Shown: positions 18,036 through 26,387 of the stretch, piece after piece
Position numbering within the stretch: position 1 is the stretch's first letter
Layout of the letters: each line of letters opens with the position of its first letter
Source: Clostridia bacterium
GTDB taxonomy: Bacteria; Bacillota; Clostridia; Peptostreptococcales; Acidaminobacteraceae
Direction of reading: 5' to 3'
Assembly: GCA_014859095.1 (NCBI GenBank)
Contig: JACUUV010000012.1
Coordinates: forward strand, 1-58,761
DNA length: 58,761 nucleotides
Made by a program: the position numbers and the translations under genes
The notes under the pieces: generated by a model
What the model was told of the DNA's origin: nothing
Seen by the model: only the letters and a program-made list of their open reading frames with translations
The model's database searches: none

Positions 18036-19019
18036 TTAGCCGCGATTAATATAATCGTTGGCAGTTAATGCAGCTTTGGCGCCTTCGCTCGCAGCCACTA
18101 TGATCTGCTTGTATGGTGTGTCAGTAACATCGCCTGCCGCAAAAACACCTTTCATAGATGTCTCATTGAGTGCATTCACGATGATTTCTCCTCTGTTGTT
18201 GAGGTCCAGTTGATCGATGACCAGCTGATTGTTCGGCAAATATCCGATTTCCACGAATAAGCCTTCAATTTTAAGTTCTCTGGTTTCACCTGTTGCCTTG
18301 TCGAGAACTTTGACTCCCGATACAAGTCCATCTCCGAAGACTTCTTGAATTTCAGTTTGAAGATGGATGGTCACGTTTGACAGTCTTTTCAGTTGATCTA
18401 TGATGATCTGATCAGCCCTGAACTCGCTTCTGTGCACTAAAGTCACGGAATTTGCGATTTTTGAAAGATCGATTGCGGCTTCAACAGCTGAGTTGCCACC
18501 ACCTGCCACAACAACATCCCTACCTTCGAAAAGTGGTCCGTCACAAATCGCACAATAAGCAACGCCTCTTCCTATGAATGCATCCTCGCCTTTGACTCCA
18601 AGTCTTCTCGGCTTGCTTCCAGTCGCCAGGATCAATGTTTTCGATTTGATGATTTCTCCACGACTCAGTGCCACTTCAAATCCACTTTCAGTCTTTTCAA
18701 AACTTTTGACATCAGCATCTTTGAGCATTGGTACATCGAGTGTTTGAACATGATGCATAAATTTCTCGACCAAACCCTCACCAGTCACAAAGTCGAACCC
18801 CAAATAGTTTTCCACAGAAGTGGTGTCAACAACCTGGCCGCCTACCTTATTGGATAAAACACCCACTTTAAGGCCTTTTCTTTTGGCATAAAGTGCGGCA
18901 CTGAGACCCGCAGGTCCCGAACCGATGATCAACATATCATAAAGCGTCTCTTTGTCGAATGTCGCTTTTTTGTTTTTACCGTACTGATCGTTCAAATTCA
19001 TATCGAGATTAAAATCCAT
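18036..19019 (-). CDS. trxB: Thioredoxin reductase
   Basis: About 327 aa. FAD motif GSGPAGLSAALYAKRKG, redox-active CAICDG, NADPH motif GGGNSAVEAA and C-terminal AAGDVTD are all present. An N-terminal extension of ~28 residues precedes the FAD motif. I chose the ATG at 19019 (AGGAG 8 nt upstream) over the one at 19025, which is only 2 nt from the site. The RAYT-like gene ends at 19022, so the two are translationally coupled. It reduces the two-fold disulfide oxidoreductase encoded next. Confidence 0.93.
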   Translation of the reverse strand: MDFNLDMNLNDQYGKNKKATFDKETLYDMLIIGSGPAGLSAALYAKRKGLKVGVLSNKVGGQVVDTTSVENYLGFDFVTGEGLVEKFMHHVQTLDVPMLKDADVKSFEKTESGFEVALSRGEIIKSKTLILATGSKPRRLGVKGEDAFIGRGVAYCAICDGPLFEGRDVVVAGGGNSAVEAAIDLSKIANSVTLVHRSEFRADQIIIDQLKRLSNVTIHLQTEIQEVFGDGLVSGVKVLDKATGETRELKIEGLFVEIGYLPNNQLVIDQLDLNNRGEIIVNALNETSMKGVFAAGDVTDTPYKQIIVAASEGAKAALTANDYINRG

Positions 19020-19021
19020 AT

Positions 19022-19675
19022 TCATAACTCCTTTTTTAGAATTTTACATACAGTGGATTCAGACAATCCCCCGAACAATTCACCAATTTCTTTCAGAGAA
19101 AGCAATGATGTCTTTCTGTAATCCACAATTAACGCATTCCTCTTTTCTTTGCATTTGAGCAATAAATCGACTGTCAGATTTTCTTTTCTAGCTATGGAGT
19201 CAAGATGAACATAGCCTTCTTCAATTGTTCTTATGCAATTATCACAGGTCTCTTCAAATGGGCTGCTGGTGTCACAATAGGCAGGATCGCTATTGAAACA
19301 GTTGTCTTCCTCCCAATCGCCTTCAATTTCGGATTTGATGGTTTCATATTCTTTGGCGGTCTTGATCAAATTGCTTTTATAGCGATCTTTATAAAGTTTG
19401 CCCTCACTCTTCACATACATCGCATAAGCGATATTGATGGATTTCATGATTTTCGAAAGATCACTTCCGTTTGCATGAATGATCAAGTGATATTTTTGGG
19501 GATTCCTCAGACAATAAGCAAACAATTTGAATCCAAATCTATTTTTGGCATTGTTCAGAATACCCAAGAACTTAGATCGATCCTGATTGTTCTCAAAGAG
19601 CGGGCGCACATCCGAGCTGGTTTGCATGATATGATATATCCCGTAAACTTCAACGTCCCTAGCTTTTCTCGCCAT
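19022..19675 (-). CDS. RAYT-like (REP-associated Y1 transposase family) protein with degenerate active site
   Basis: 217 aa. Start (MARKARDVEVYGIYHIM) and the AYCL and KLYKDRYKS segments match the Y1 transposase TnpA_REP family. The catalytic HUH motif should follow AYCL as N-H-x-H; here it reads QKYH, so the first His is Lys. The segment that normally carries the catalytic Tyr (RYIHQNP...SSY) is not recognisable; a Cys-rich linker stands instead, followed by a DnaA-like C-terminal helix-turn-helix (SLKEIGELFGG...STVCKILKK). The gene overlaps the trxB start region. It is probably not an active transposase; it may be a domesticated DNA-binding protein. Confidence 0.75.
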   Translation of the reverse strand: MARKARDVEVYGIYHIMQTSSDVRPLFENNQDRSKFLGILNNAKNRFGFKLFAYCLRNPQKYHLIIHANGSDLSKIMKSINIAYAMYVKSEGKLYKDRYKSNLIKTAKEYETIKSEIEGDWEEDNCFNSDPAYCDTSSPFEETCDNCIRTIEEGYVHLDSIARKENLTVDLLLKCKEKRNALIVDYRKTSLLSLKEIGELFGGLSESTVCKILKKEL

Positions 19676-19725
19676 ATAATCACCTTGCTTTCAAAATGAG
19701 TATATCAGACAAAAATATTAAATTC

Positions 19726-19740
19726 AAGTACCGTCCCCTT
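19726..19740 (-). repeat. Relic of the dispersed GGGGAC...GGTAC repeat upstream of the RAYT gene
   Basis: The minus strand reads AAGGGGACGGTACTT, close to the AAGGGGACAGG...GGTACC core of the intergenic repeats elsewhere in the window. It lies 50 nt upstream of the RAYT-like gene, where cognate REP sequences commonly flank such genes. Confidence 0.45.
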
Positions 19741-19744
19741 CAAT

Positions 19745-20494
19745 TTACAAACTATTCACATTTGAACCGCCATCGAAGGTGAGCACCTTGCCTAAAAACC
19801 GTTTTAGTTCGGGTGATTGTGGCGCTTCAAGTATGCCTCGATCTCCTTGTTCAATGATTTTCCCATCTTCCATGAACACAATATAGTCCGCTACACTTTT
19901 AGCAAATCCAATTTCATGTGTAACGATAATAAAATCTATACGGTCTTCAGCCAACAGCTTGACCGCACTCAACACTTCATAGGTGAGAATAGGGTCAAGA
20001 GAAGAGGTTGGCTCATCAAGCAAAATCAATTCAGGTCTTATTGACAGCGCTCTTACAATTGAAGCCCGTTGGGACTGACCGCCACTGATCTGATGAGGCA
20101 GTTTTCCAGCATGTTCCATAAGTCCGAATTGCTCCAGAAGTTTCTTCACCTCTGGTTCTACTTCGGATCGTTTGCGATGGTGGACTTTTTCAAGCACCAA
20201 CATGATGTTTTCAAATATGGAAAGATGTGAAAACAAGTTGTGGTCCTGAAAAACGAAGCCGACTTTTTTCCGGTACTCCACTGCTTCAGACTCGATCACA
20301 TTGTGTCCGTTAACTTCTATAGAGCCCGCCTCAAAAGCCTCGAGTCCCGCTATAAGTCTTAGCAGTGTGGATTTGCCACTCCCTGAGGCACCGATCAGTG
20401 ACAGTACTTGAATGTCATCCACTTCAAGGGATAAATTCTCTATGATGCCTTTCTGATCGTAACATTTCTTCAGATTTCTAATTTTTAATCTCAT
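19745..20494 (-). CDS. Polar amino-acid ABC transporter, ATP-binding protein
   Basis: 249 aa GlnQ/HisP-type ATPase: Walker A GASGSGKST, Q-loop VFQDHNLF, signature ISGGQSQR, Walker B LILLDEPTSSLDP and the switch His in VTHEIG. Start at ATG 20494 with AAGGTG 5 nt upstream; an in-frame GTG at 20500 overlaps the permease stop. Powers import together with the permease and lipoprotein encoded upstream. Confidence 0.92.
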   Translation of the reverse strand: MRLKIRNLKKCYDQKGIIENLSLEVDDIQVLSLIGASGSGKSTLLRLIAGLEAFEAGSIEVNGHNVIESEAVEYRKKVGFVFQDHNLFSHLSIFENIMLVLEKVHHRKRSEVEPEVKKLLEQFGLMEHAGKLPHQISGGQSQRASIVRALSIRPELILLDEPTSSLDPILTYEVLSAVKLLAEDRIDFIIVTHEIGFAKSVADYIVFMEDGKIIEQGDRGILEAPQSPELKRFLGKVLTFDGGSNVNSL

Positions 20495-20496
20495 AT

Positions 20497-21234
20497 TCAC
20501 ACCTTATAGTTTAATTTTTTTTCGAGCATCCTTACCAACATTATGAGTGGTACGGTGAGAATGAGATAACCTGTCGTGACGATGATGAACCCCTCAGGGT
20601 ATCTGTAACTAATGGACTGCACTGTCTTGATGGTGTTGAGGAATTCATCAGTGGCCATGTAGGCGAGCAAGGCACTGCTCTTGATTGTCATGGTGAATTG
20701 GCCGGCAAGTGGTGGAAGAATACCAGTGATCACTTGGGGAAACACGACATATCTGTAGGTTTGATACCGTGTGAAACCGAACATTTTTGCAGTTTGCCAC
20801 TGATTGACATGAATAGCCTCTACAGCCCCTTTATAAATATCCGCAATGTAAGCTCCGATGTAGAGCGCCAAAGTAATGGCTCCGACCCAAAATTTCGAAT
20901 TCACATTGAATGCATTTCCAATATAGTAATAAGCGATAATTGCAATTACCACCAGTGGTGTTCCAAATATGATTGTCTTGTGGATTTCCGAAAAATAATA
21001 GAGAACAGCGAACCTCGATTCTCTCATCAGATAAAGAATCAATCCTACAAAAATAGCCATCACAAGTGCGACCAAACTTATGGCAATCGTGGTGAACCAA
21101 CCGTTCAAGATTACTTTGTAATAACGCTGATAAGCGGAAAAGTCGATGTTCTTTTCCAGTGCGCTCATAGCAATGAATATGTAGAACATGATATAGATCA
21201 GAATCGCCGTGGCAAAGCTGAGTTTTTTCTTCAT
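20497..21234 (-). CDS. Polar amino-acid ABC transporter, permease
   Basis: 245 aa, HisM/HisQ-type with about five membrane segments and the EAA-like loop around VEAIHVNQWQTAKMFGFTRYQTYRYVVFPQ. GGAGA precedes the ATG. It ends within the start region of the ATPase gene. Same unit as the binding protein 76 nt upstream. Confidence 0.92.
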   Translation of the reverse strand: MKKKLSFATAILIYIMFYIFIAMSALEKNIDFSAYQRYYKVILNGWFTTIAISLVALVMAIFVGLILYLMRESRFAVLYYFSEIHKTIIFGTPLVVIAIIAYYYIGNAFNVNSKFWVGAITLALYIGAYIADIYKGAVEAIHVNQWQTAKMFGFTRYQTYRYVVFPQVITGILPPLAGQFTMTIKSSALLAYMATDEFLNTIKTVQSISYRYPEGFIIVTTGYLILTVPLIMLVRMLEKKLNYKV

Positions 21235-21310
21235 AGTGTCTCCTTGTTTACCTATGCATTTTTAAGGACGTACACTGGTCAGGCGCACGCCCCTTTTTAC
21301 TTTAGTTTGT

Positions 21311-22102
21311 CTAGAAGAAAAATTCCAGTCCATAGCCTTCAAACTCTTTGATCTTATCCAGTAAGAATTCTTCTCTTATGCTTTCATATGTGCCGTCCAT
21401 TTTGGCCTTTTCTATAAAAGCATCAATTTTCTCTTTCAATTCAGTTTCACCTTTGCGCATAGCGATTCCCCAACCTTTTGTATTAGGTAATGGCTCGAGC
21501 ACCGCACGTGTCGTATCGGGATAGTTCTCATTATGACGGATGATGGAAAGTGGGTCGTAGATAAAGACGTCCGCCTTCCCTTGAGCCACTTCCAGAACCG
21601 CGCTCGCCTCTTCTTCGATATTGCTGATTTGAGCGAGAGGCGCATTTTCCGCTGCCCAAAGTGCACCGATGGTTCCCGTCTTGGATGCGATGATCACGTC
21701 CGGATCATTTAAATCCGCAGGTGATTCCACTTTTGAATCTTTATGGACAAGCATCATCAACTGACTGTTTGTATAAGGTATTGAGAAGTCCACAACTTCC
21801 TCACGTATCGGTGTTATGGTCATGGATGATATGATGATGTCGATGTTGCCTTGCTCAAGCGCAGGGATGAGACTTGAATAAGCCGTATCCACTATTTCCA
21901 CTTCCATTCCTAAATATTCTCCCAATTTTTCGGCAAGTCTTACAGAAACTCCGGTAGGTTCACCACTTTCGTCTTTTGTTTCAAAAGGAGGATATTTGAG
22001 TTCCATTCCCACTTTGAGAATATCCTCCGAACTGTCGTTTTGACATCCCACCATGGTTAGAACAAGCACACACAGTATCATTATAACTATTATTTTTTTC
22101 AT
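21311..22102 (-). CDS. Amino-acid ABC transporter substrate-binding lipoprotein
   Basis: 263 aa from the ATG at 22102 (GGAGG 5 nt upstream); the longer frame to 22195 is rejected. Signal peptide MKKIIVIMILCVLVLTMVG followed by Cys, a lipobox. The mature part is an SBP family 3 protein (KVGMELKYPPFETKDESGEPTG, IDIIISSMTITPIREEVVDFS). It captures a polar amino acid or related compound outside the cell; specificity cannot be told. First gene of the transporter unit, divergent from lipA. Confidence 0.92.
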   Translation of the reverse strand: MKKIIVIMILCVLVLTMVGCQNDSSEDILKVGMELKYPPFETKDESGEPTGVSVRLAEKLGEYLGMEVEIVDTAYSSLIPALEQGNIDIIISSMTITPIREEVVDFSIPYTNSQLMMLVHKDSKVESPADLNDPDVIIASKTGTIGALWAAENAPLAQISNIEEEASAVLEVAQGKADVFIYDPLSIIRHNENYPDTTRAVLEPLPNTKGWGIAMRKGETELKEKIDAFIEKAKMDGTYESIREEFLLDKIKEFEGYGLEFFF

Positions 22103-22224
22103 ATAAGCCTCCATATCTGTTTGATTGCTTATATATACCACCAAAAAACCACTTTTAAACAGATTGCATCTTTTAGACATTGTTGGTACTATCAAAGAGA
22201 ATAATATTTTTTTGGAGGCTAAAA

Positions 22225-23115
22225 GTGAATCAGACTGACCAGAAACCCAAACGCAAACCCGAATGGTTAAAAGTAAGAATTGAAAATCCTAAAAATCTGA
22301 CCCATGTGAACACCTTGATTCGATCCCTCAATCTCAACACAGTATGTGAAGGGGCCAACTGTCCAAATAGAATGGAGTGTTTCAGCAAGAAGACTGCGAC
22401 ATTCATGATCCTTGGCAGCGTCTGCTCCAGGCATTGTCGATTTTGCAACATTGAAAGCGGAAAATTGCTTCCTCCTGACTCAGGTGAGCCTTATCGTGTG
22501 GCACAGGCTGTGAAATCTTTGGGGCTCAAGCATGCAGTCATCACTTCAGTGACCCGTGACGACTTGTCCGACGGTGGCGCAAGTATCTTTGCGATGACAA
22601 TTGAAGCCATCAAATTGGAGGCACCGGACACGGTAATCGAAGTGTTGATTCCCGATTTCAAAGGAGATTTTGAAGCCTTGAAAGTGGTGATGAACGCAAA
22701 ACCTCACATCATCAACCACAACATTGAAACAGTCAGCGCACTCTACGAAGCCGTCAGACCTGAGGCAAATTACTTGCAGAGTCTTGAACTGTTGGAACGT
22801 GTCAAGGAATATGACTCTTCGATTTTCTCAAAATCAGGTTTAATGCTTGGACTTGGAGAATCTGAAGAAGGTGTCTATGATCTCATCAAGGATCTCAAAG
22901 CATCCAATGTGGACATATTGACCATAGGACAATATCTGCCACCTTCAGATCTTCACGCGCCACTTATAGAATATATTCATCCCGACCAATTCAAAATCTA
23001 TGGTGAATATGCAAAATCCATAGGAATAAGTGCGGTCGCATCATCGCCACTGGTAAGAAGCTCTTATAATGCCATGGAAACCTTTGAAGGAATCGGTTAT
23101 AATAGTAAGAAATGA
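22225..23115 (+). CDS. lipA: Lipoyl synthase
   Basis: 296 aa. N-terminal cluster CEGANCPNRMEC and radical-SAM cluster CSRHCRFC identify LipA, which inserts two sulfurs into octanoyl-protein. The start is a GTG at 22225 with GGAGG 7 nt upstream; the in-frame TTG/ATG codons before it lack a site. The protein is complete, with the C-terminal SSPLVRSSY motif. The pgsA binding site follows directly. Confidence 0.96.
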   Translation: MNQTDQKPKRKPEWLKVRIENPKNLTHVNTLIRSLNLNTVCEGANCPNRMECFSKKTATFMILGSVCSRHCRFCNIESGKLLPPDSGEPYRVAQAVKSLGLKHAVITSVTRDDLSDGGASIFAMTIEAIKLEAPDTVIEVLIPDFKGDFEALKVVMNAKPHIINHNIETVSALYEAVRPEANYLQSLELLERVKEYDSSIFSKSGLMLGLGESEEGVYDLIKDLKASNVDILTIGQYLPPSDLHAPLIEYIHPDQFKIYGEYAKSIGISAVASSPLVRSSYNAMETFEGIGYNSKK

Positions 23116-23135
23116 CGATTGGAGGTGACAGAGCC

Positions 23136-23693
23136 ATGAAAAACATACCAAACATACTGACGCTTGTTCGTCTGCTGCTTGTTCCTGTATTCCCAATCCT
23201 TTATTTTTCTTCCGATCCAAACGCACTTATTTATGCACTTATTATTTTTATTATCGCTGGGATTACAGACGTGTTGGATGGATACATCGCAAGAAAGTTT
23301 GATTTCGTCACACAAATCGGTATTGTTTTTGACCCGCTTGCGGACAAGTTGATGCTCCTAACGGCACTGACCTGTCTTTACATCGACGCCTTTATTCCGC
23401 TTTGGGTGTTGATTGTCATGTACATCAAGGAACTTTTCATGATCACAGCAGGGCTCATCTTATTTTTCAAAAAGGAAAAAGAAGTGATGCCAGCGAATGT
23501 ATTCGGAAAATTGGCGACTATGATGTTCAGTCTGGCCGTGGTATTGATTTTAATCTCACCACAAACCAATTTGTTCCAGTATTTGATTTTCCTTGCAGTT
23601 TCATTGAAATTGCTGGCATTCTCATCTTATGTCGTCAGCCATATCCGCTACACAAAATCACACAAACGATCCAACAAGCATTCAGGAGGATAA
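23136..23693 (+). CDS. pgsA: CDP-diacylglycerol--glycerol-3-phosphate 3-phosphatidyltransferase
   Basis: 185 aa integral membrane enzyme. The CDP-alcohol phosphotransferase signature D-G-x2-A-R...G-x3-D-x3-D is present (DVLDGYIARKF...GIVFDPLADK). It makes phosphatidylglycerophosphate for anionic phospholipids. Start at ATG 23136 with GGAGG upstream. Its stop lies within the binding site of the degV gene, so these are coupled. Confidence 0.94.
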   Translation: MKNIPNILTLVRLLLVPVFPILYFSSDPNALIYALIIFIIAGITDVLDGYIARKFDFVTQIGIVFDPLADKLMLLTALTCLYIDAFIPLWVLIVMYIKELFMITAGLILFFKKEKEVMPANVFGKLATMMFSLAVVLILISPQTNLFQYLIFLAVSLKLLAFSSYVVSHIRYTKSHKRSNKHSGG

Positions 23694-23695
23694 CA

Positions 23696-24571
23696 ATGAA
23701 AGTTAAGATAATAACAGACTCATGTTGCGATTTGCCTCTCCATTATGTGAAGGCTCATTCCGACCGACTCGAAGTACTTGGGATGCCGGTTCAAATCGAG
23801 GGTAAGGAATATATCGACGACCTCGGCGTCACACTTAAACACGATGATTTTTATGCGAAACTCAGAAATGGAATCATGCCAACAACTTCCCAAATCAATG
23901 CCTATAGATTTGAAGAGACATTTCGCGAACATTTGGATGAAGGAAAAGAAGTCGTTTATGTCGGATTTTCCTCCGGGCTCAGTGGCACACTTAACTCAGC
24001 GATGATCGCACGAAACATAATCCTCGAAGACACCCCTGAAGCACCCATTTATGTCGTAGATACCCTTTCGGCTTCTGTGGGACTCGGAGCGCTTGTCGTC
24101 GAGGCCGTCAAGATGGCGACTTCCGGAATGAATGGCCTGCAAATCCATAGTTGGGTAGAAGCCAACCATATGAACGCTCACCACTGGTTCGGAGTAGATG
24201 ACCTCCACTACCTCAAAAATGGCGGACGGATCAATGCGGCATCCGCCATGGTCGGTACCGTACTCAACGTCAAACCCACTTTGATTGTCGATAAATTTGG
24301 CAAACTCAAACCTTACGGCAATGTCAGAGGCAGAAAAAAATCCATGAGTTTCCTCGTCTCAAAACTTGAGGAGCATTATCATCCCGAAACAACCACCACA
24401 GTGATCCTCGGTCATGGAAATTGCATGGATGATGCGGAAACACTGAGACTGATGATCCGTGAGAAATTCGGCAACATCGATATAATGGTCTCCGAACTGT
24501 CGATGACCATCGCATCTCACGTCGGTCCCAACATGCTCGCAGTCGCATTTATCGGAAAGGAACGAGAGTAA
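23696..24571 (+). CDS. DegV family fatty-acid-binding protein (FakB-like)
   Basis: 291 aa from the ATG at 23696 with AGGAGG 6 nt before it; the longer open frame to 23402 only runs over pgsA. Typical DegV features: TDSCCDLP at the start, MPTTSQ, GFSSGLSGT and the NGGRINAASAMVG helix. It would hold a fatty acid for phosphorylation by a FakA-type kinase. Its partner could be the DAK2-DegV fusion encoded at 5120-6922; this is inference. It follows pgsA, which fits a membrane-lipid link. Confidence 0.9.
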   Translation: MKVKIITDSCCDLPLHYVKAHSDRLEVLGMPVQIEGKEYIDDLGVTLKHDDFYAKLRNGIMPTTSQINAYRFEETFREHLDEGKEVVYVGFSSGLSGTLNSAMIARNIILEDTPEAPIYVVDTLSASVGLGALVVEAVKMATSGMNGLQIHSWVEANHMNAHHWFGVDDLHYLKNGGRINAASAMVGTVLNVKPTLIVDKFGKLKPYGNVRGRKKSMSFLVSKLEEHYHPETTTTVILGHGNCMDDAETLRLMIREKFGNIDIMVSELSMTIASHVGPNMLAVAFIGKERE

Positions 24572-24586
24572 CAATATGAATCAAAA

Positions 24587-24714
24587 GGGGACAGGTCCAA
24601 ATTGGTACCTAGCTACTGAGAAGTACAGATATAAAAAGACGCTAATAAGTTTCCTGCGGAAACTTATTAGCGTCTTTTTGCTCCGCAAAAAAAAACCAAT
24701 TTGGACCTGTCCCC
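24587..24714. repeat. Composite palindromic element (nested perfect hairpins)
   Basis: Outer arms of 20 bp (24587-24606 and 24695-24714) are perfect inverted repeats starting GGGGACAGGTCC and ending TTGGT. Inside is a second perfect 22-bp hairpin (24633-24654 with 24658-24679, loop TGC). Parts recur at 32.8 and 58.6 kb: GGGGACAGGTC...GGTACCTAGC and the GGAAACTTATTAGCGTCT arm. It fills the gap between convergent degV and pepD and could also terminate both. Likely a REP/MITE-like non-autonomous element. Confidence 0.75.
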
Positions 24715-24728
24715 AATCGTTTCACCAT

Positions 24729-26180
24729 TTATTTCATACGAGAAAGGACCTCACAAAGGAAGGTGTACACGCGTTCAGTGGATGAAATGCTGATGTGTTC
24801 ATGTGGTGTGTGTACATCATACATATTCGGTCCAAGTGATACCATGTCGATGTCACCGACTTTTTCCTTAAGGAAACCACACTCCAAGCCAGCATGAATG
24901 GCATCGACCTTAAGCTCCTTCTGATACATATCCATATAGACTGTTTTCATGAGTTCTCTCACAGGGGAATCCACTTTGAAGGACCATTCAGGGTAATCCG
25001 ACGTGAGTGTGTTCTGTCCGCCCACAGCTTCACAGATCAGAGCCATTTGTTCATTCATTGCCTCTTTAAGTGATCTCACTGAACTTCTGATGGCATTGGT
25101 CAGTTTGATTTTGCCGTCCTTTTCATCGAGCACGCCAATATTGTTTGAGCTTTCAACCAGTCCCGGGATTCCGGCACTCATGGTCTGAACACCAAACGGT
25201 GTCAATCTGAGCAACATTTCAATTGCTTTAGTGTCCTTTGCTGAGAACACTTCCTTTGGGTCATCGATTTCTTCAAGAACAAGCGAGATTCCCGGATCCG
25301 AAATTTCAAATTCCGCTTTGAAAGTGCTCTCGATCGATGGGATCAAATCTTCCATCAGCATCACATCCCTATTTCTGAGTACGAATTTCATTTCAGCACG
25401 TTTGGCGATAGCGTTCATCTTCTCACCACCACCCACCTCAAAGAGTGTGAAGTCAAAGTGACCTTTCATGATGGAAATCGTGCGTCCTAAAAGTTTGATC
25501 GCATTGGCACGATTCTTACCGATTTCTATACCGGAATGTCCGCCGCTGAGGCCTTGGATGACCAGTCTGAATGCAGCGTCATATTCATTTTTTACAAGTG
25601 TGGTTTCTATTTCAGTGATATTGTTGACACCACCTGCGCATGAAGCGAGCAGGACGCCTTCTTCTTCAGAATCCAGATTGATCAGTACATCGCCCTTGAT
25701 ATCCTTTGGATCAAGACCCATGACACCATACATACCAGTTTCTTCCGATGTGGTGAATAGCGCTGTCAGTCTTGGGTGTTTCAATTCAGTTGAAGAAAGA
25801 ATTGCCATAGCCATTGCGACCGCAATTCCGTTGTCTGCGCCAAGTGTAGTGCCTTTGGTCTTTATAAAATCTCCATCGACAACAATCGGGATCGGTTCTT
25901 TTTCAAAATCAAACACCAAATCATCATTTTTCACGCATACCATATCGGTATGACCTTGTAAAATGACCACCGGAGCGTTCTCATAACCCGCACTCGCCGG
26001 TTTTGTGATGATCACGTTGTTGACGGCATCGCGAATCACATCGAAACCGAGTGACTTTCCAAAGTTCTCCAAATACACAGCTACAGTCTCTTCATTGCCC
26101 GATTCCCTAGGTATACGGGTCAGCGCCTCAAAATATTCAAAAACAGCTTCCGGTTTCAAACCTTTCAGTACATTATCCAT
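24729..26180 (-). CDS. pepD: Aminoacyl-histidine dipeptidase PepD (M20 family)
   Basis: 483 aa metallo-dipeptidase. Metal-site motifs: HTDMVC near residue 76, GADNGIAVAMA, and the catalytic SEETGMYG. Additional PepD features are GLSGGHSG and the C-terminal HAGLECG. It hydrolyses Xaa-His and other dipeptides in the cytoplasm. GGGG lies upstream of the ATG. Single-gene unit between the composite repeat and the malQ terminator. Confidence 0.93.
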   Translation of the reverse strand: MDNVLKGLKPEAVFEYFEALTRIPRESGNEETVAVYLENFGKSLGFDVIRDAVNNVIITKPASAGYENAPVVILQGHTDMVCVKNDDLVFDFEKEPIPIVVDGDFIKTKGTTLGADNGIAVAMAMAILSSTELKHPRLTALFTTSEETGMYGVMGLDPKDIKGDVLINLDSEEEGVLLASCAGGVNNITEIETTLVKNEYDAAFRLVIQGLSGGHSGIEIGKNRANAIKLLGRTISIMKGHFDFTLFEVGGGEKMNAIAKRAEMKFVLRNRDVMLMEDLIPSIESTFKAEFEISDPGISLVLEEIDDPKEVFSAKDTKAIEMLLRLTPFGVQTMSAGIPGLVESSNNIGVLDEKDGKIKLTNAIRSSVRSLKEAMNEQMALICEAVGGQNTLTSDYPEWSFKVDSPVRELMKTVYMDMYQKELKVDAIHAGLECGFLKEKVGDIDMVSLGPNMYDVHTPHEHISISSTERVYTFLCEVLSRMK

Positions 26181-26225
26181 TGCAATCCCCTTTCAAACTG
26201 AATTCATTCAGTTCATTCTAACATA

Positions 26226-26278
26226 GAAAAGCCACAGGGGGCAATCCATTTACTTTAAGATTGCAAACCCCCATGGCT
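26226..26278 (-). terminator. Hairpin terminator downstream of malQ
   Basis: AGCCA/TGGCT, GGGGG/CCCCC and GCAATC/GATTGC form a three-part stem ending in TTTTCT on the minus strand. Confidence 0.7.
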
Positions 26279-26387
26279 CAATCATCATGGTTGATTCAAG
26301 ATGGATATTCGATGGACCATAAAGCTCTGCTTGCACGCCGCGCATGCATTCTGACACCACTATTTCAACAGGTTCATCAGATTCGTC
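26250..26387 (-). pseudogene. Possible relic of an alpha-glucan enzyme C terminus after malQ
   Basis: In a different frame from malQ, 45 codons run into TAA at 26250 and end with IEPWGFAILK, the style of C-terminal beta domains of GH13 amylases (compare ASPFEILFFVVE at the end of the neighbouring amylase). No start or rest of a gene is visible; it may be what is left of a deleted glycosidase. Alternative: chance reading. Its last codons overlap the terminator stem. Confidence 0.3.

Noticed and set aside
23402-23695. N-terminal extension of the DegV protein
   Set aside because: It runs over pgsA in another frame and the AGGAGG site marks the ATG at 23696.
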